This document shows positions 14,993 to 22,783 of a DNA stretch of 23,673 nt, piece after piece (position 1 is the stretch's first letter; each line of letters starts with the position of its first letter). This stretch comes from JBCCRH01 sp039208045 (GTDB lineage Bacteria; Bacteroidota; Bacteroidia; Chitinophagales; Saprospiraceae). The notes beneath the pieces are model-generated. The model made no database searches and was not told the origin of the DNA. It was given only the letters and a program-made list of their open reading frames with translations. The translations under genes were made by a program, and so were the position numbers. The stretch lies in NCBI GenBank assembly GCA_039208045.1, contig JBCCRH010000034.1:1-23673 (forward strand), in the 5' to 3' direction.

Positions 14993-16510
14993 TTAAGTAT
15001 CCTGTAGCTGTCTGGTTAGAATGTTCCAGAGCGTCTCATAAGGGATGACCTCCAATTCGGCATTCTGGCCCCGGTAGAAGAACGGCGTTTCGAGTAGCCG
15101 AGCATAATATTTTTCATGGGCGCGCATTTCTTCGATCTGAAAATCAGCTTTGCTGAGCTGGATCAGTAACTTAACAAACTGACGGGCTCTAAAAAACTGC
15201 TCCGACTTTAGGCGTTTGTTGGTAAGCGAGCGCAGTTGATCAATTCTTTCATTAGCTAGGGCATAGCTGCGTTTATCGATCAGAAATAGCGTCTGTAGTA
15301 CTAGGATAAGGATATTGTAGTTGCGGTACTGACGGGGATAATTGGCCACCTGATTGATAAATTGACTCACCTTGAAGGACTTGCTTTTCTGAGTCGCCAA
15401 AACTGGATTATTCTTGAAAGGTACTTCAATGATATAATTGAGGTAAGCCTCAAAGATATTCCACTTTTCACGCTCCATGAGGTCCAGCTTTTTAAAGTTG
15501 GTTTCGCTCTTCGCCTTTTTGACAATAGCAGAAGCTTGGATATAATTTTCCGTATGAAATACTAATAACATATAATATTCCATAAAGATAAACCAGTGGG
15601 TATTGCGGTCGCGGATCAGCCGGAGGCAGCGCTCTGCGCTTTCTTTACCTTGTCGATAGTTTCTAAGATGCAGATAGGCCGACATGCGCTTGATAAAAAA
15701 CTGTACCTGCCGCTGCGGCTGCGTGAAACCACCTGAGCCCGTCAGATGTTGCTCTGCTTGCTCACACACTTCTAGCATCGACTCAAATTCTTTACTCAAC
15801 TCGAAGCGTAAGATCCATACCATGTACACATTGTAGAAAATAATGGGGGAGTCATATATATCTGATAGATTGACTAGTTGGTTGGCATTCGCCTCAATGA
15901 GGTCCATATGTTGGTTGATCTCTTCTTGTGATTGCTGGTAGTACATAAATACCTGCTGAAAGAGTTCTTCCGACTTGACCTCGGCATTCAGAATTTCGGT
16001 ATACTGTTGAATGATGGCATTGTAAGAATTGAACTCCTTTTCATCATTGTTTTTGGCTGCGTAGTTTCTCAACAATCGCGCACAACCAATAATAATGTCT
16101 GCAAACTTGAATTTTAGAGAGGTAGTCAGCGTTTGACGAGCCATCGATTGTACGGTGTGGTGCGCACCATTATTGGCCAAAATATTGATTAAAACCCAAT
16201 CTTTATTACAAGAAAAGTAGGCCCGTTCATAATTGGGGGCAGAAGGCGTATTTACATCTAGAAAGAATAGCGTGTTGAGTAGCCTTTTTTTAAACCTGGA
16301 TTTGAGCTGCCGATATTTGGCGTCGGTAGGTGTGCTTTTGTACAGCAAGGTAGCTGCATCTCTATCATTTTTGAGCTGATTGTTGACCAATGCCTCATAG
16401 AAGATATTGAATTTACTCTTCTTGTTTTTCAGTGCATTATCATCAAAAATTTCAATTTTATTAACTCGTTTTTTTGTTACAATTTTAGCGATCTCCAGTA
16501 AGTTTTTCAT
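14993..16510 (-). CDS. Large helical (TPR-like) protein of unknown function
   Basis: From ATG 16510 the protein has 505 residues (MKNLLEIAKIVTKKRVNKIE). It is almost wholly helical, basic, and rich in Asn, Gln, Tyr and Phe. Helical hairpins with aromatic spacing (FIKRMSAYLHLRNYRQGKES, YMLLVFHTENYIQASAIVKK) suggest a divergent TPR-like solenoid. A conserved-looking N-terminal part reads KIEIFDDNALKNKKSKFNIF and later LLNTLFFLDVNTPSAPNYER. I believe similar proteins occur as unnamed families in Saprospiraceae, from memory and not checkable here. No enzyme motif is seen. A GTG at 16588 would extend it by 26 residues that look like a signal peptide (KKLPLAFLLLVFCAIL), so start and location are uncertain. 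A terminator for the upstream gene lies just before it, so it has its own promoter. Confidence 0.82.
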   Translation of the reverse strand: MKNLLEIAKIVTKKRVNKIEIFDDNALKNKKSKFNIFYEALVNNQLKNDRDAATLLYKSTPTDAKYRQLKSRFKKRLLNTLFFLDVNTPSAPNYERAYFSCNKDWVLINILANNGAHHTVQSMARQTLTTSLKFKFADIIIGCARLLRNYAAKNNDEKEFNSYNAIIQQYTEILNAEVKSEELFQQVFMYYQQSQEEINQHMDLIEANANQLVNLSDIYDSPIIFYNVYMVWILRFELSKEFESMLEVCEQAEQHLTGSGGFTQPQRQVQFFIKRMSAYLHLRNYRQGKESAERCLRLIRDRNTHWFIFMEYYMLLVFHTENYIQASAIVKKAKSETNFKKLDLMEREKWNIFEAYLNYIIEVPFKNNPVLATQKSKSFKVSQFINQVANYPRQYRNYNILILVLQTLFLIDKRSYALANERIDQLRSLTNKRLKSEQFFRARQFVKLLIQLSKADFQIEEMRAHEKYYARLLETPFFYRGQNAELEVIPYETLWNILTRQLQDT

Positions 16511-16589
16511 AGTATGCCGTCTTATAGAGTCTAAAATAGCACAAAAAACAAGGAGTAGGAAGGCAAGAGGCAATTTTTTAACTGTCACA

Positions 16590-16627
16590 AATTATAAAAG
16601 GCTTTGCACATACACGTGCAAAACCTT
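16590..16627 (-). terminator. Intrinsic terminator after the DUF2795 gene
   Basis: AAGGCTTTGCAC (16598-16609) pairs with GTGCAAAACCTT (16616-16627) with one C/A mismatch and loop ATACAC. On the minus strand the hairpin is followed by TTATAATTT (16597-16589). It lies 69 bases beyond the stop of the DUF2795 gene. Confidence 0.65.
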
Positions 16628-16695
16628 CTATTGGTCTTTACCTAGTGAAGATGCGCCACCTAGGCTAGATGGAGACGGCTAAATAAAAAATAGCG

Positions 16696-16917
16696 TCAAT
16701 ATTCATCCTCATTGAACAGGAAGTCATCCTTCTTTGGATAATCCTGCCATATTTCTTCCATATTTTCATAAGTCTCCCCTTCGTCCTCCATCGCTTGTAG
16801 GTTTTCTACCACTTCCAAAGGCGCACCAGAGCGCATAGAATAATCGATAAGTTCATCTCGCGTGGCAGGCCAAGGGGCATCTTCCAAATAATGAGCAAGT
16901 TCTAATGTCCAATACAT
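16696..16917 (-). CDS. DUF2795 family small acidic protein
   Basis: The 73-residue protein starts MYWTLELAHYLEDAPWPATR, followed by DELIDYSMRSGAPLEVVENL. This is the compact DUF2795 fold: a short helical domain with the APWPATRDELI turn and the GAP..VVENL helix. The C-terminal half is strongly acidic (EDEGETYENMEEIWQDYPKK, FNEDEY), a form common in Bacteroidetes. The function of the family is unknown. It stands alone between two terminators, one belonging to it (16590-16627) and one upstream (17016-17047). So it is probably transcribed monocistronically from the 150-base A/T-rich gap upstream, where I see no strong -7 match. Confidence 0.88.
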   Translation of the reverse strand: MYWTLELAHYLEDAPWPATRDELIDYSMRSGAPLEVVENLQAMEDEGETYENMEEIWQDYPKKDDFLFNEDEY

Positions 16918-17015
16918 ATGATTAATTGATGGTTATTTTGCTGCGTTTTTAATCAATAATAAAAATCGCTGAACCGCAATAGTGAATAATAGTTGTATTT
17001 CTAAATCGGTTGCTA

Positions 17016-17047
17016 TATATAAAATTCCCCTTTTATTGTCAAGGGGG
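17016..17047 (-). terminator. Intrinsic terminator after the transglutaminase-like gene
   Basis: CCCCTT (17027-17032) pairs with AAGGGG (17041-17046) around TTATTGTC. On the minus strand it is followed by AATTTTATATAT. It sits 21 bases past the stop codon at 17068. Confidence 0.65.
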
Positions 17048-17067
17048 TAGGTCAAAAAAATAATATG

Positions 17068-18246
17068 CTATGGATTCTTGGGGAGATAAGCGGCAATAAT
17101 TTCAAAACCTTGTTCTTCATAACCATAAGGAATACGGCCAATCTCTGACGAATCTATCGGACCCGTAGGGTCGCAAAAGAAAAACTTTTTGCCTTTGTAC
17201 TGTACCGCATCTCCTCGCATACCAGGTATAGAAATCGCCAAAGTCAGGTGGTCTTCGTAGGCTATGACTACCATCGGAAGCTTTAGTAACTTCTTGACCA
17301 TTGCATACATCAACGCCACTCGATCCTCACAGTCCGAATAAGGATACAAAAAGACCTCTTCTGGAATCATAGGCTTGCTGTAGCCGAAAAATGACTTATC
17401 TTCTTTGTAAGCAAAAGAAGATCGAGTGAACGAGATCAATATTTTAATCGCATCTTCTGCGGATTGCTTACTGATCAAACGCTTCAATTTGGGTAGTAAA
17501 GAAGCTTCTGTCAGCTTCGAAAAAGGAACTTGTAGGTATTGCGATTCGTGCATCAATGGATAGGTGCGCATCAACATTTTTGCAGTAGCATCCGTCTCCA
17601 TTTTAAGCTGATAACGCTGATTTTCTACACTAAACTCAAGTACTTTTTCTTGAGGCAGTTCCTTGAGTTTTGGTAGCCGCTTCAAATAAAATTTAAATGG
17701 CCTACCCGCTCGATTAGGTTTAAAATCCAGCATATATAGCGCCTCCCTTCGTCTCTTTTTATTTTTAATACTGGTCAAATTGGCAAAATTTCGGCCGTCT
17801 GCTTCAATAATAGGTACCTCAAATAACTCTTCGTCGGTATGGACATACACAAACACTTCTTTATTCAAATAGGTAAGTCGTGTGTCAAAACCTACCTTGC
17901 TTAATAAAAACCATAAGGTTAGTTGTTTGCGTAGCTTTGTTTTCCCTTCTAATATTTGATCTACTGATTCTTGCATTAACTCATAAAACAACCAGTCATT
18001 CAAGTCTTTTTCCCCCTGCAAAAGCAATAAATGATCTAGCAAAAGGGAATAGTTGGTAGCTTCCATCTGCTTAAAATAGCGGACTAACACCTGATCCTGC
18101 ACTCGGACGGTCGTATTGAGTTTCATATCGGAGTCAAATGGAATGGTGAGGTTTTCGCTATAAAACGCGATGGTCACGGACTGCGGGCTAGCATAAAGCC
18201 CGGTACTGAGCAGCAGTGGGAAGAGGAATTTTAATAACTGGGTCAT
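17068..18246 (-). CDS. Secreted transglutaminase-like (papain-fold) protein of unknown function
   Basis: The 392-residue protein has an N-terminal signal peptide (MTQLLKFLFPLLLSTGLYAS, cleavage near 19). Residues ~270-370 resemble a transglutaminase-like Cys-His-Asp module. YPYSDCEDRVALMYAMVKKL supplies Cys306, VVIAYEDHLTLAI supplies His333, and KKFFFCDPTG supplies Asp359. The DCEDR..L pattern is the usual entry helix of that fold. The ~200 residues before it have no recognisable motif. A periplasmic protease or amidase-like role is inference from fold and export signal. It lies downstream of queA, but a terminator separates them and ends 11 bases before this start, so how the gene is transcribed is unclear. 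Confidence 0.85.
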   Translation of the reverse strand: MTQLLKFLFPLLLSTGLYASPQSVTIAFYSENLTIPFDSDMKLNTTVRVQDQVLVRYFKQMEATNYSLLLDHLLLLQGEKDLNDWLFYELMQESVDQILEGKTKLRKQLTLWFLLSKVGFDTRLTYLNKEVFVYVHTDEELFEVPIIEADGRNFANLTSIKNKKRRREALYMLDFKPNRAGRPFKFYLKRLPKLKELPQEKVLEFSVENQRYQLKMETDATAKMLMRTYPLMHESQYLQVPFSKLTEASLLPKLKRLISKQSAEDAIKILISFTRSSFAYKEDKSFFGYSKPMIPEEVFLYPYSDCEDRVALMYAMVKKLLKLPMVVIAYEDHLTLAISIPGMRGDAVQYKGKKFFFCDPTGPIDSSEIGRIPYGYEEQGFEIIAAYLPKNP

Positions 18247-18256
18247 ATTAGGGAAT

Positions 18257-18287
18257 TAAAAAAGCGTATCCATAGTGAATACGCTTT
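18257..18287 (-). terminator. Intrinsic terminator after queA
   Basis: AAAGCGTAT (18261-18269) pairs with ATACGCTTT (18279-18287), 9 bp perfect, loop CCATAGTGA. On the minus strand it is followed by six T (18263-18258). It lies 37 bases after the queA stop and only about 11 bases before the next start codon. Confidence 0.8.
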
Positions 18288-18323
18288 CTCAATGCTATTT
18301 ATTATGAGATAGTATCATTTACA

Positions 18324-19388
18324 TCATATAATCAGCATCGCATCGCCGTAGCTGAAGAAGCGGTACTTCTCCTTAATGGCTTGCTGATAGGCCTCCATAA
18401 TTAAATCATAACCACCAAAAGCACAGATCATAATCAAAAGGCTGGACTTTGGTAGGTGCATGTTAGTCACCATGGCATTGGCAATACTAAACTCGTAGGG
18501 AGGATAGATAAACAAATTGGTCCATCCACTAGCTGATTTTAGTAGCCCTTCTGCTGATACTGCTGATTCAATAGATCGCATAGAAGTGGTACCAACCGCA
18601 CATACTCGGCGCTTTTCTTTCTTCCCTTTGTTCACTTTTTCAGCAGCCTCTTGTGTGATACGGAAAAACTCGGCATCCATTTTGTGCTTCGACAAATCTT
18701 CCACATCGATTCCTCTAAACGTGCCAAGTCCAATATGGAGGGTAAGTTCTGCAAAATCGACTCCTTTGATCTCGAAACGCTTCATCAATTCGCGGCTGAA
18801 ATGTAAGCCTGCCGTTGGTGCAGCTACCGCGCCAATCTCTTTGGCATAAATGGTCTGATAGCGTTCTTTATCAATTGCCTCTACGCTGCGATTGATATAT
18901 TTTGGAAGCGGGGTATTACCCAACCGGTTTAGTTCTTTTTGGAACTCCTCGTCGCTACCATCAAATAAGAAGCGAATGGTTCGACCTCTAGAGGTCGTAT
19001 TATCTACCACTTCAGCTACCAAAATATCATTGTCGTCCTTATCACTAAAATACAGCTTGTTGCCTACTCGAATTTTACGAGCTGGATCGACCAAGACATC
19101 CCAAAGGCGTGATTCACTATTGAGCTCCCGCAATAGGAATACTTCGATGCTAGCCCCTGTCTTTTCTTTCCGTCCATACAGCCGGGCAGGGAAAACCTTC
19201 GTGTTATTGAAAATCAAGACATCATCTTCATCAAAGTATTCGATAATATCTTTGAAGATGCGATGCTCAATTTTTCCAGTATCCTTGTGTATGACCATCA
19301 TGCGCGATTCATCGCGATTCCGCTCAGGATATTGGGCAATAAGCTCCTTAGGTAATTCAAAACCGAAGTGTGAAAGTTTGGTCCTCAT
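18324..19388 (-). CDS. queA: S-adenosylmethionine:tRNA ribosyltransferase-isomerase
   Basis: QueA transfers and isomerises the ribosyl part of SAM onto preQ1 in tRNA, giving epoxyqueuosine in the wobble-base queuosine pathway. The 354-residue length is normal. Diagnostic segments are the N-terminal FGFELPKELIAQYP, DVLIFNNTKVFPARLYGRK (about 55-73), RYQTIYAKEIGAVAAPTAGLHF (about 177-197), LTLHIGLGTFRGI and the C-terminal MHLPKSSLLIMICAFGG. It is the last gene before a divergent promoter region shared with the FtsX-like permease gene, and it is followed by its own terminator. Other queuosine genes are not in the window. Confidence 0.97.
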   Translation of the reverse strand: MRTKLSHFGFELPKELIAQYPERNRDESRMMVIHKDTGKIEHRIFKDIIEYFDEDDVLIFNNTKVFPARLYGRKEKTGASIEVFLLRELNSESRLWDVLVDPARKIRVGNKLYFSDKDDNDILVAEVVDNTTSRGRTIRFLFDGSDEEFQKELNRLGNTPLPKYINRSVEAIDKERYQTIYAKEIGAVAAPTAGLHFSRELMKRFEIKGVDFAELTLHIGLGTFRGIDVEDLSKHKMDAEFFRITQEAAEKVNKGKKEKRRVCAVGTTSMRSIESAVSAEGLLKSASGWTNLFIYPPYEFSIANAMVTNMHLPKSSLLIMICAFGGYDLIMEAYQQAIKEKYRFFSYGDAMLII

Positions 19389-19416
19389 TCGTTAGTTTTT
19401 TCAAAAAAATTGCTGG

Positions 19417-19424
19417 CAAATATA
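19417..19424 (-). promoter_or_regulatory. Probable -7 element for queA
   Basis: On the minus strand TATATTTG (19424 to 19417) lies 28 bases upstream of the queA ATG. A TTTG occurs 14 bases further upstream, the same short spacing as in front of rpsO. It fits TAnnTTTG; the -33 assignment is uncertain. Confidence 0.5.
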
Positions 19425-19524
19425 GCAATTCTAACCTACAAATGGTAAAAACTAAATGCTTCCTTTCCTGCTAGTTCGGAAAGGCACATGTTGGCAGAGA
19501 AATATAGCGGCTTAATCGATTGGA

Positions 19525-19556
19525 TTGTGCCATTCTCTGCGTCACCAGTAGTTTAG
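19525..19556 (+). promoter_or_regulatory. Weak promoter candidate for FtsX-like permease gene
   Basis: TTG at 19525-19527, 21-base spacer, TAGTTTAG at 19549-19556, with one mismatch to TAnnTTTG. It would give a leader of about 60 nt before 19625. This is the best candidate in the 236-base divergent gap, but weak. Confidence 0.3.
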
Positions 19557-19624
19557 CGTTGCTTTACCACTCTAGAACATTGAATTGGTAAATGTGTTTC
19601 GTCCAGAACAAATACTACACCCTG

Positions 19625-20875
19625 ATGAGAACGATTTTTAAAGTGATTACCGAAAGTATTCGACAAGCCCTAGGGCAATTAAGAGCGAATAAACTGCGCA
19701 GCTTTTTGTCGCTGCTAGGTATCTCCATTGGGATTTTTTGCATCATTGGCGTGCTATCAGGCGTTGATTCATTAGAAGATAACGTCCGAGGGAGCCTCGA
19801 AAAGCTTGGCAATGATGTAGTGTATGTTAAGAAATGGCCGTGGGCTAATATCGGTAATGAGTGGTGGAAGTACTTTCGTAGACCCAATCCTTCGCATGCC
19901 GATTTTGAGGTGGTACAGGCGCGTACCAAAACGGCAGAACTTACCTCTTTTCATGTAGTTATCGGATTCAAAACGGTCAAGTACCGTTCAAGCAGTGTAG
20001 AACGAACCATTCTTATCGGTTCTTCCTTGGAGTTTGCAGATATGTTCAAGATAGAGTTTGAGAAGGGGCGCTATTTCTCGCCTTCTGAATATAATTTTGG
20101 TAGCAATAAGATCATCTTAGGGTATAAGGTAGCAGAGCAGCTCTTCGGCACTATTGAGCCAATCGGTAAAGTGGTAAAAATGAGTGGCCGCAAATACGAG
20201 GTCATAGGAGTCATCGAAAAAGCGGGTAACGATCTGTTGAACCCCCTAGACTTCGATGAGGCGCTTATCATTTCTTATCCCAGTGCAAGAGGGGTTGCCA
20301 ATCTTAAAGCACGAGATATTTTTGATGCTACCGTCACCATTAAAGCATCGGATGGGGTAAGCCTCCGTTCGATGAAAGACGAAGTAAAGGGTATCCTACG
20401 CGCCCACCGTCGCTTAAAACCCAAAGAAGACGATAACTTTTCGCTCAATGAGCTATCGATGATCTCCGCCGTATTTGATAACTTCTTCTTCGTACTCAAT
20501 ATTCTAGGTATTGTGATTGGCTTTTTTGCCATCTTAGTCGGAGGAGTAGGGGTGGCCAATATCATGTTTGTATCAGTAAAAGAGCGAACCAGTATGATTG
20601 GGGTCAAAAAAGCACTGGGGGCTAAGAAGTATATGATTCTCCTGGAATTTTTGATTGAGTCCATTGTGCTCTGTCTGATCGGTGGATTTATGGGCTTAGC
20701 GTTGGTCTATGTCGTAGTCACCGTCTTATCCAATGCCATCGATTTCGAGCTATTCCTGTCGGTAAGTAATATGACTATCGGCTTATTCCTATCCATCTTC
20801 ATTGGAACGGTTTCGGGACTAGTACCTGCCTTCTTGGCCGCAAGAATGGATCCAGTAGTAGCTATGCGTAAATAG
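19625..20875 (+). CDS. FtsX/MacB-type ABC transporter permease
   Basis: The 416-residue permease subunit has the MacB topology: one N-terminal helix (about 25-45, SLLGISIGIFCIIGVLSGVD), a large periplasmic MacB_PCD domain (about 46-280), then three C-terminal helices (about 285-310, 335-360 and 380-405). The conserved FtsX-domain stretch GVGVANIMFVSVKERTSMIG is followed by VKKALGAKKYMILLEFLIES, and the protein ends in DPVVAMRK. Such permeases need a separate ATPase (LolD/MacB-like), often with a membrane fusion partner; neither is adjacent. Lipoprotein export or efflux is family-level inference. I chose ATG 19625 (MRTIFKVITESIRQAL); an ATG at 19592 adds 11 residues of non-typical sequence. 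Confidence 0.92.
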   Translation: MRTIFKVITESIRQALGQLRANKLRSFLSLLGISIGIFCIIGVLSGVDSLEDNVRGSLEKLGNDVVYVKKWPWANIGNEWWKYFRRPNPSHADFEVVQARTKTAELTSFHVVIGFKTVKYRSSSVERTILIGSSLEFADMFKIEFEKGRYFSPSEYNFGSNKIILGYKVAEQLFGTIEPIGKVVKMSGRKYEVIGVIEKAGNDLLNPLDFDEALIISYPSARGVANLKARDIFDATVTIKASDGVSLRSMKDEVKGILRAHRRLKPKEDDNFSLNELSMISAVFDNFFFVLNILGIVIGFFAILVGGVGVANIMFVSVKERTSMIGVKKALGAKKYMILLEFLIESIVLCLIGGFMGLALVYVVVTVLSNAIDFELFLSVSNMTIGLFLSIFIGTVSGLVPAFLAARMDPVVAMRK

Positions 20876-20926
20876 CATTGAAATAGTGAAATATAGGGGG
20901 ATGCTCGCATAATTCGCCAGGAATAG

Positions 20927-20934
20927 TATTTTTG
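20927..20934 (+). promoter_or_regulatory. Probable -7 element for glycosyltransferase gene
   Basis: TATTTTTG at 20927-20934 matches TAnnTTTG and is followed by C. It lies 42 bases before the ATG at 20977. No TTG was found at -33, only a TG at 20902-20903. Confidence 0.45.
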
Positions 20935-20976
20935 CAGCGGTAAACCACCATTTGATCGTTTATTCTGAAGCATATT

Positions 20977-21696
20977 ATGAGCAAGCTCCTATCTATTGTT
21001 ATTCCTGCATACAACGAAGAGGCTACGATCCACTTGATTCTCAATAAGGTAAAAGCCGTTCAGCTCATTGGCGGACTCCAAAAAGAGCTGATTATCGTAA
21101 ACGATTGCTCTAAAGATGACACCAAGGGAGCCATCATGCGCTACATGGAGCAAAACCCCGATCTAGACATTCAGTATCGGGAGCATGAGGTCAATAAAGG
21201 AAAGGGAGCAGCCCTGCACACCGGCATCAAAGAAGCCTCCGGCGACTATATTATCATTCAAGATGCCGACCTCGAATACGATCCAGAAGAGTATAATATT
21301 TTGCTAAAACCTATGCTGAGTAAGGTAGCTGATGTCGTTTACGGCTCGCGCTTTATGGGAGGTCGTCCGCACCGTATTCTCTTCTTTTGGCACTCTATTG
21401 GCAACAAGTTTCTCACTTTCCTCTCCAATGCCTTTACCAATCTGAACCTCACCGATATGGAAACCTGCTATAAGCTTTTCCGGTCGGATATTATTAAGTC
21501 GCTTACGCTAAAAGAAAACCGCTTTGGCTTCGAGCCAGAGGTGACCGCAAAAGTAGCGCGGATTAAAAATATCCGTATCTACGAAGTGGGGATTTCTTAC
21601 TATGGGCGTACGTACGAGGAAGGGAAAAAAATTAACTGGCAAGATGGCTTCCGAGCCATTTATTGTATCCTGAAGTATAACCTGTTCTCTAAATAA
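20977..21696 (+). CDS. Family 2 glycosyltransferase, DPM1/GtrB-like
   Basis: The 239-residue GT-A fold transferase resembles polyprenyl-phosphate mannose or glucose synthases, which load a sugar from a nucleotide donor onto a lipid carrier. Motifs: SIVIPAYNEEATIHLIL (6-22), LIIVNDCSKDDT (donor-binding Asp), VNKGKGAALHTGIKEASGDY, then the metal-binding QDADLEYDPEEY (about 94-105), DVVYGSRFMGG, and the acceptor-side TDMETCYKLFRSDI with FGFEPEVTAKVA. There is no C-terminal membrane domain, as in DPM1 itself. It may be cotranscribed with the permease gene (101-base gap), but a -7 element lies between them. The 3' end overlaps the convergent gene by eight bases. Confidence 0.93.
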   Translation: MSKLLSIVIPAYNEEATIHLILNKVKAVQLIGGLQKELIIVNDCSKDDTKGAIMRYMEQNPDLDIQYREHEVNKGKGAALHTGIKEASGDYIIIQDADLEYDPEEYNILLKPMLSKVADVVYGSRFMGGRPHRILFFWHSIGNKFLTFLSNAFTNLNLTDMETCYKLFRSDIIKSLTLKENRFGFEPEVTAKVARIKNIRIYEVGISYYGRTYEEGKKINWQDGFRAIYCILKYNLFSK

Positions 21697-21970
21697 TCGT
21701 ATCAAATTCATTTTCCTGCGCCTGATCTCGGTAGCGCTCTTCAGCAGCGCGGCGCAATGCTTGGAGCTGCTGGAATTGCTCTAGTACACCTGTCTGAAAA
21801 GACTTATCGACAAGTTGGCGGACATCCTGTATGGTCTCAAGTTGGTCACCTGTTCTAAACTTGTAGGTTTGCTCCAACAAGCCGATTTCAAATTTTATGG
21901 AGTAGCGATTAGCCATTTTAAAAATGGTCACCTTCATATGGGGGTGCTCAATATAGCCGACAATGCGCAT
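21689..21970 (-). CDS. Small conserved-looking protein of unknown function
   Basis: The 93-residue protein starts MRIVGYIEHPHMKVTIFKMA. The first ~45 residues are beta-rich (RYSIKFEIGLLEQTYKFR), and the rest are two charged helices (IQDVRQLVDKSFQTGVLEQF; LQALRRAAEERYRDQAQENE) that could form a coiled coil. No signal peptide. It begins 3 bases after the stop of the DUF2520 gene, so it is clearly in the same operon downstream of the cytochrome c assembly gene. I believe homologues of this shape exist in other Bacteroidetes, but I cannot name a family. The stop codon lies inside the 3' end of the convergent glycosyltransferase gene. Confidence 0.8.
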   Translation of the reverse strand: MRIVGYIEHPHMKVTIFKMANRYSIKFEIGLLEQTYKFRTGDQLETIQDVRQLVDKSFQTGVLEQFQQLQALRRAAEERYRDQAQENEFDTII

Positions 21971-21973
21971 ATG

Positions 21974-22783
21974 TTAGGAATTGTTGTTTTGAATAGAACT
22001 GCTTAGTTGTTGGTAAAGTTGCTGAAATTCTGGGAAGTCAGCCAGGAGGTCGAGGTGACGCTGGATGGTGGACTCATCCTTTCGGATAGCTGGGCCGGTT
22101 TGCATAGCGCTGGGAGGGGCTTCTTGCACTTTGGCCGCTGTTTCTTGAATGAGTGCTTTGAGGAGATCAAAAGGGAGATCGTGTTGCGCTAAAATAGTTT
22201 TTGCTACCGCAAAAAGATGATTTGAAAAGTTATTAGCAAACACAGCTGCAATGTGTAAGATAGCTCGATCTTGATCCGTGATGTGGTAGACCTGACTGCT
22301 TAATTTTTTGGCTAAAGCCAAAAGGGAAGACTGGTCAGCAGATAAGTTGGCATCAATGCAAAGTGGTACCGTTCCAAAGTCAATTGGGCGGGCTTTGCTA
22401 AGCGTTTGGAGCGGATAAAACACCCCGTACCGCTGGTAGTGGCTTTCGCCAAAAATCGTAGATGGCGTTGCCCCAGAAGTATGGCACAGCAGCGCATTTT
22501 CCGAAAGGATATTTCTAAGCTGCGCCACCACCGGAGCGATTGCTTGATCGTTGACTGCCAATAAATACAAGTGAGCAGAAGGAACGATTTGATTAAGCTG
22601 TGCAACGCCGTGGCTATCAAGCTCCTCAGCTAGTGCCTGACTTGCCGAAAGCGTTCGGCTGTATACCTGAATTACTTCTACTCCCGCTTTATGCAGGGCC
22701 TGTCCTAGGTGCCAGGCCACATTTCCAGCACCAATCAGAACGACTTGCTCTATGCTTCTCAACGTGTTTGAATTCGATGCCAA
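21974..22783 (-). CDS. Rossmann-fold DUF2520 domain protein (F420/NADP oxidoreductase-like)
   Basis: The 269-residue protein has an N-terminal dinucleotide-binding domain, IEQVVLIGAGNVAWHLGQAL (11-30), with GxGxxxWHLG replacing the classical third Gly; a basic residue in VYSRT favours NADP(H). After TSGATPSTIF and VFYPLQTLSKA (about 100-125), the C-terminal helical part (HIAAVFANNFSNHLFAVAKTIL, then LLKALIQETAAKVQEAPPSAMQTGPAIRKD) matches the DUF2520 domain. It resembles pyrroline-5-carboxylate reductase and ketopantoate reductase relatives, but the substrate is unknown. The start overlaps the end of the cytochrome c assembly gene by 25 bases, which indicates translational coupling. Confidence 0.9.
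   Translation of the reverse strand: MASNSNTLRSIEQVVLIGAGNVAWHLGQALHKAGVEVIQVYSRTLSASQALAEELDSHGVAQLNQIVPSAHLYLLAVNDQAIAPVVAQLRNILSENALLCHTSGATPSTIFGESHYQRYGVFYPLQTLSKARPIDFGTVPLCIDANLSADQSSLLALAKKLSSQVYHITDQDRAILHIAAVFANNFSNHLFAVAKTILAQHDLPFDLLKALIQETAAKVQEAPPSAMQTGPAIRKDESTIQRHLDLLADFPEFQQLYQQLSSSIQNNNS

Noticed and set aside
19592..19624. Upstream ATG for the FtsX-like permease
   Set aside because: The extra MCFVQNKYYTL precedes the usual MRTxFK..ES start of such permeases; not excluded, but less likely.
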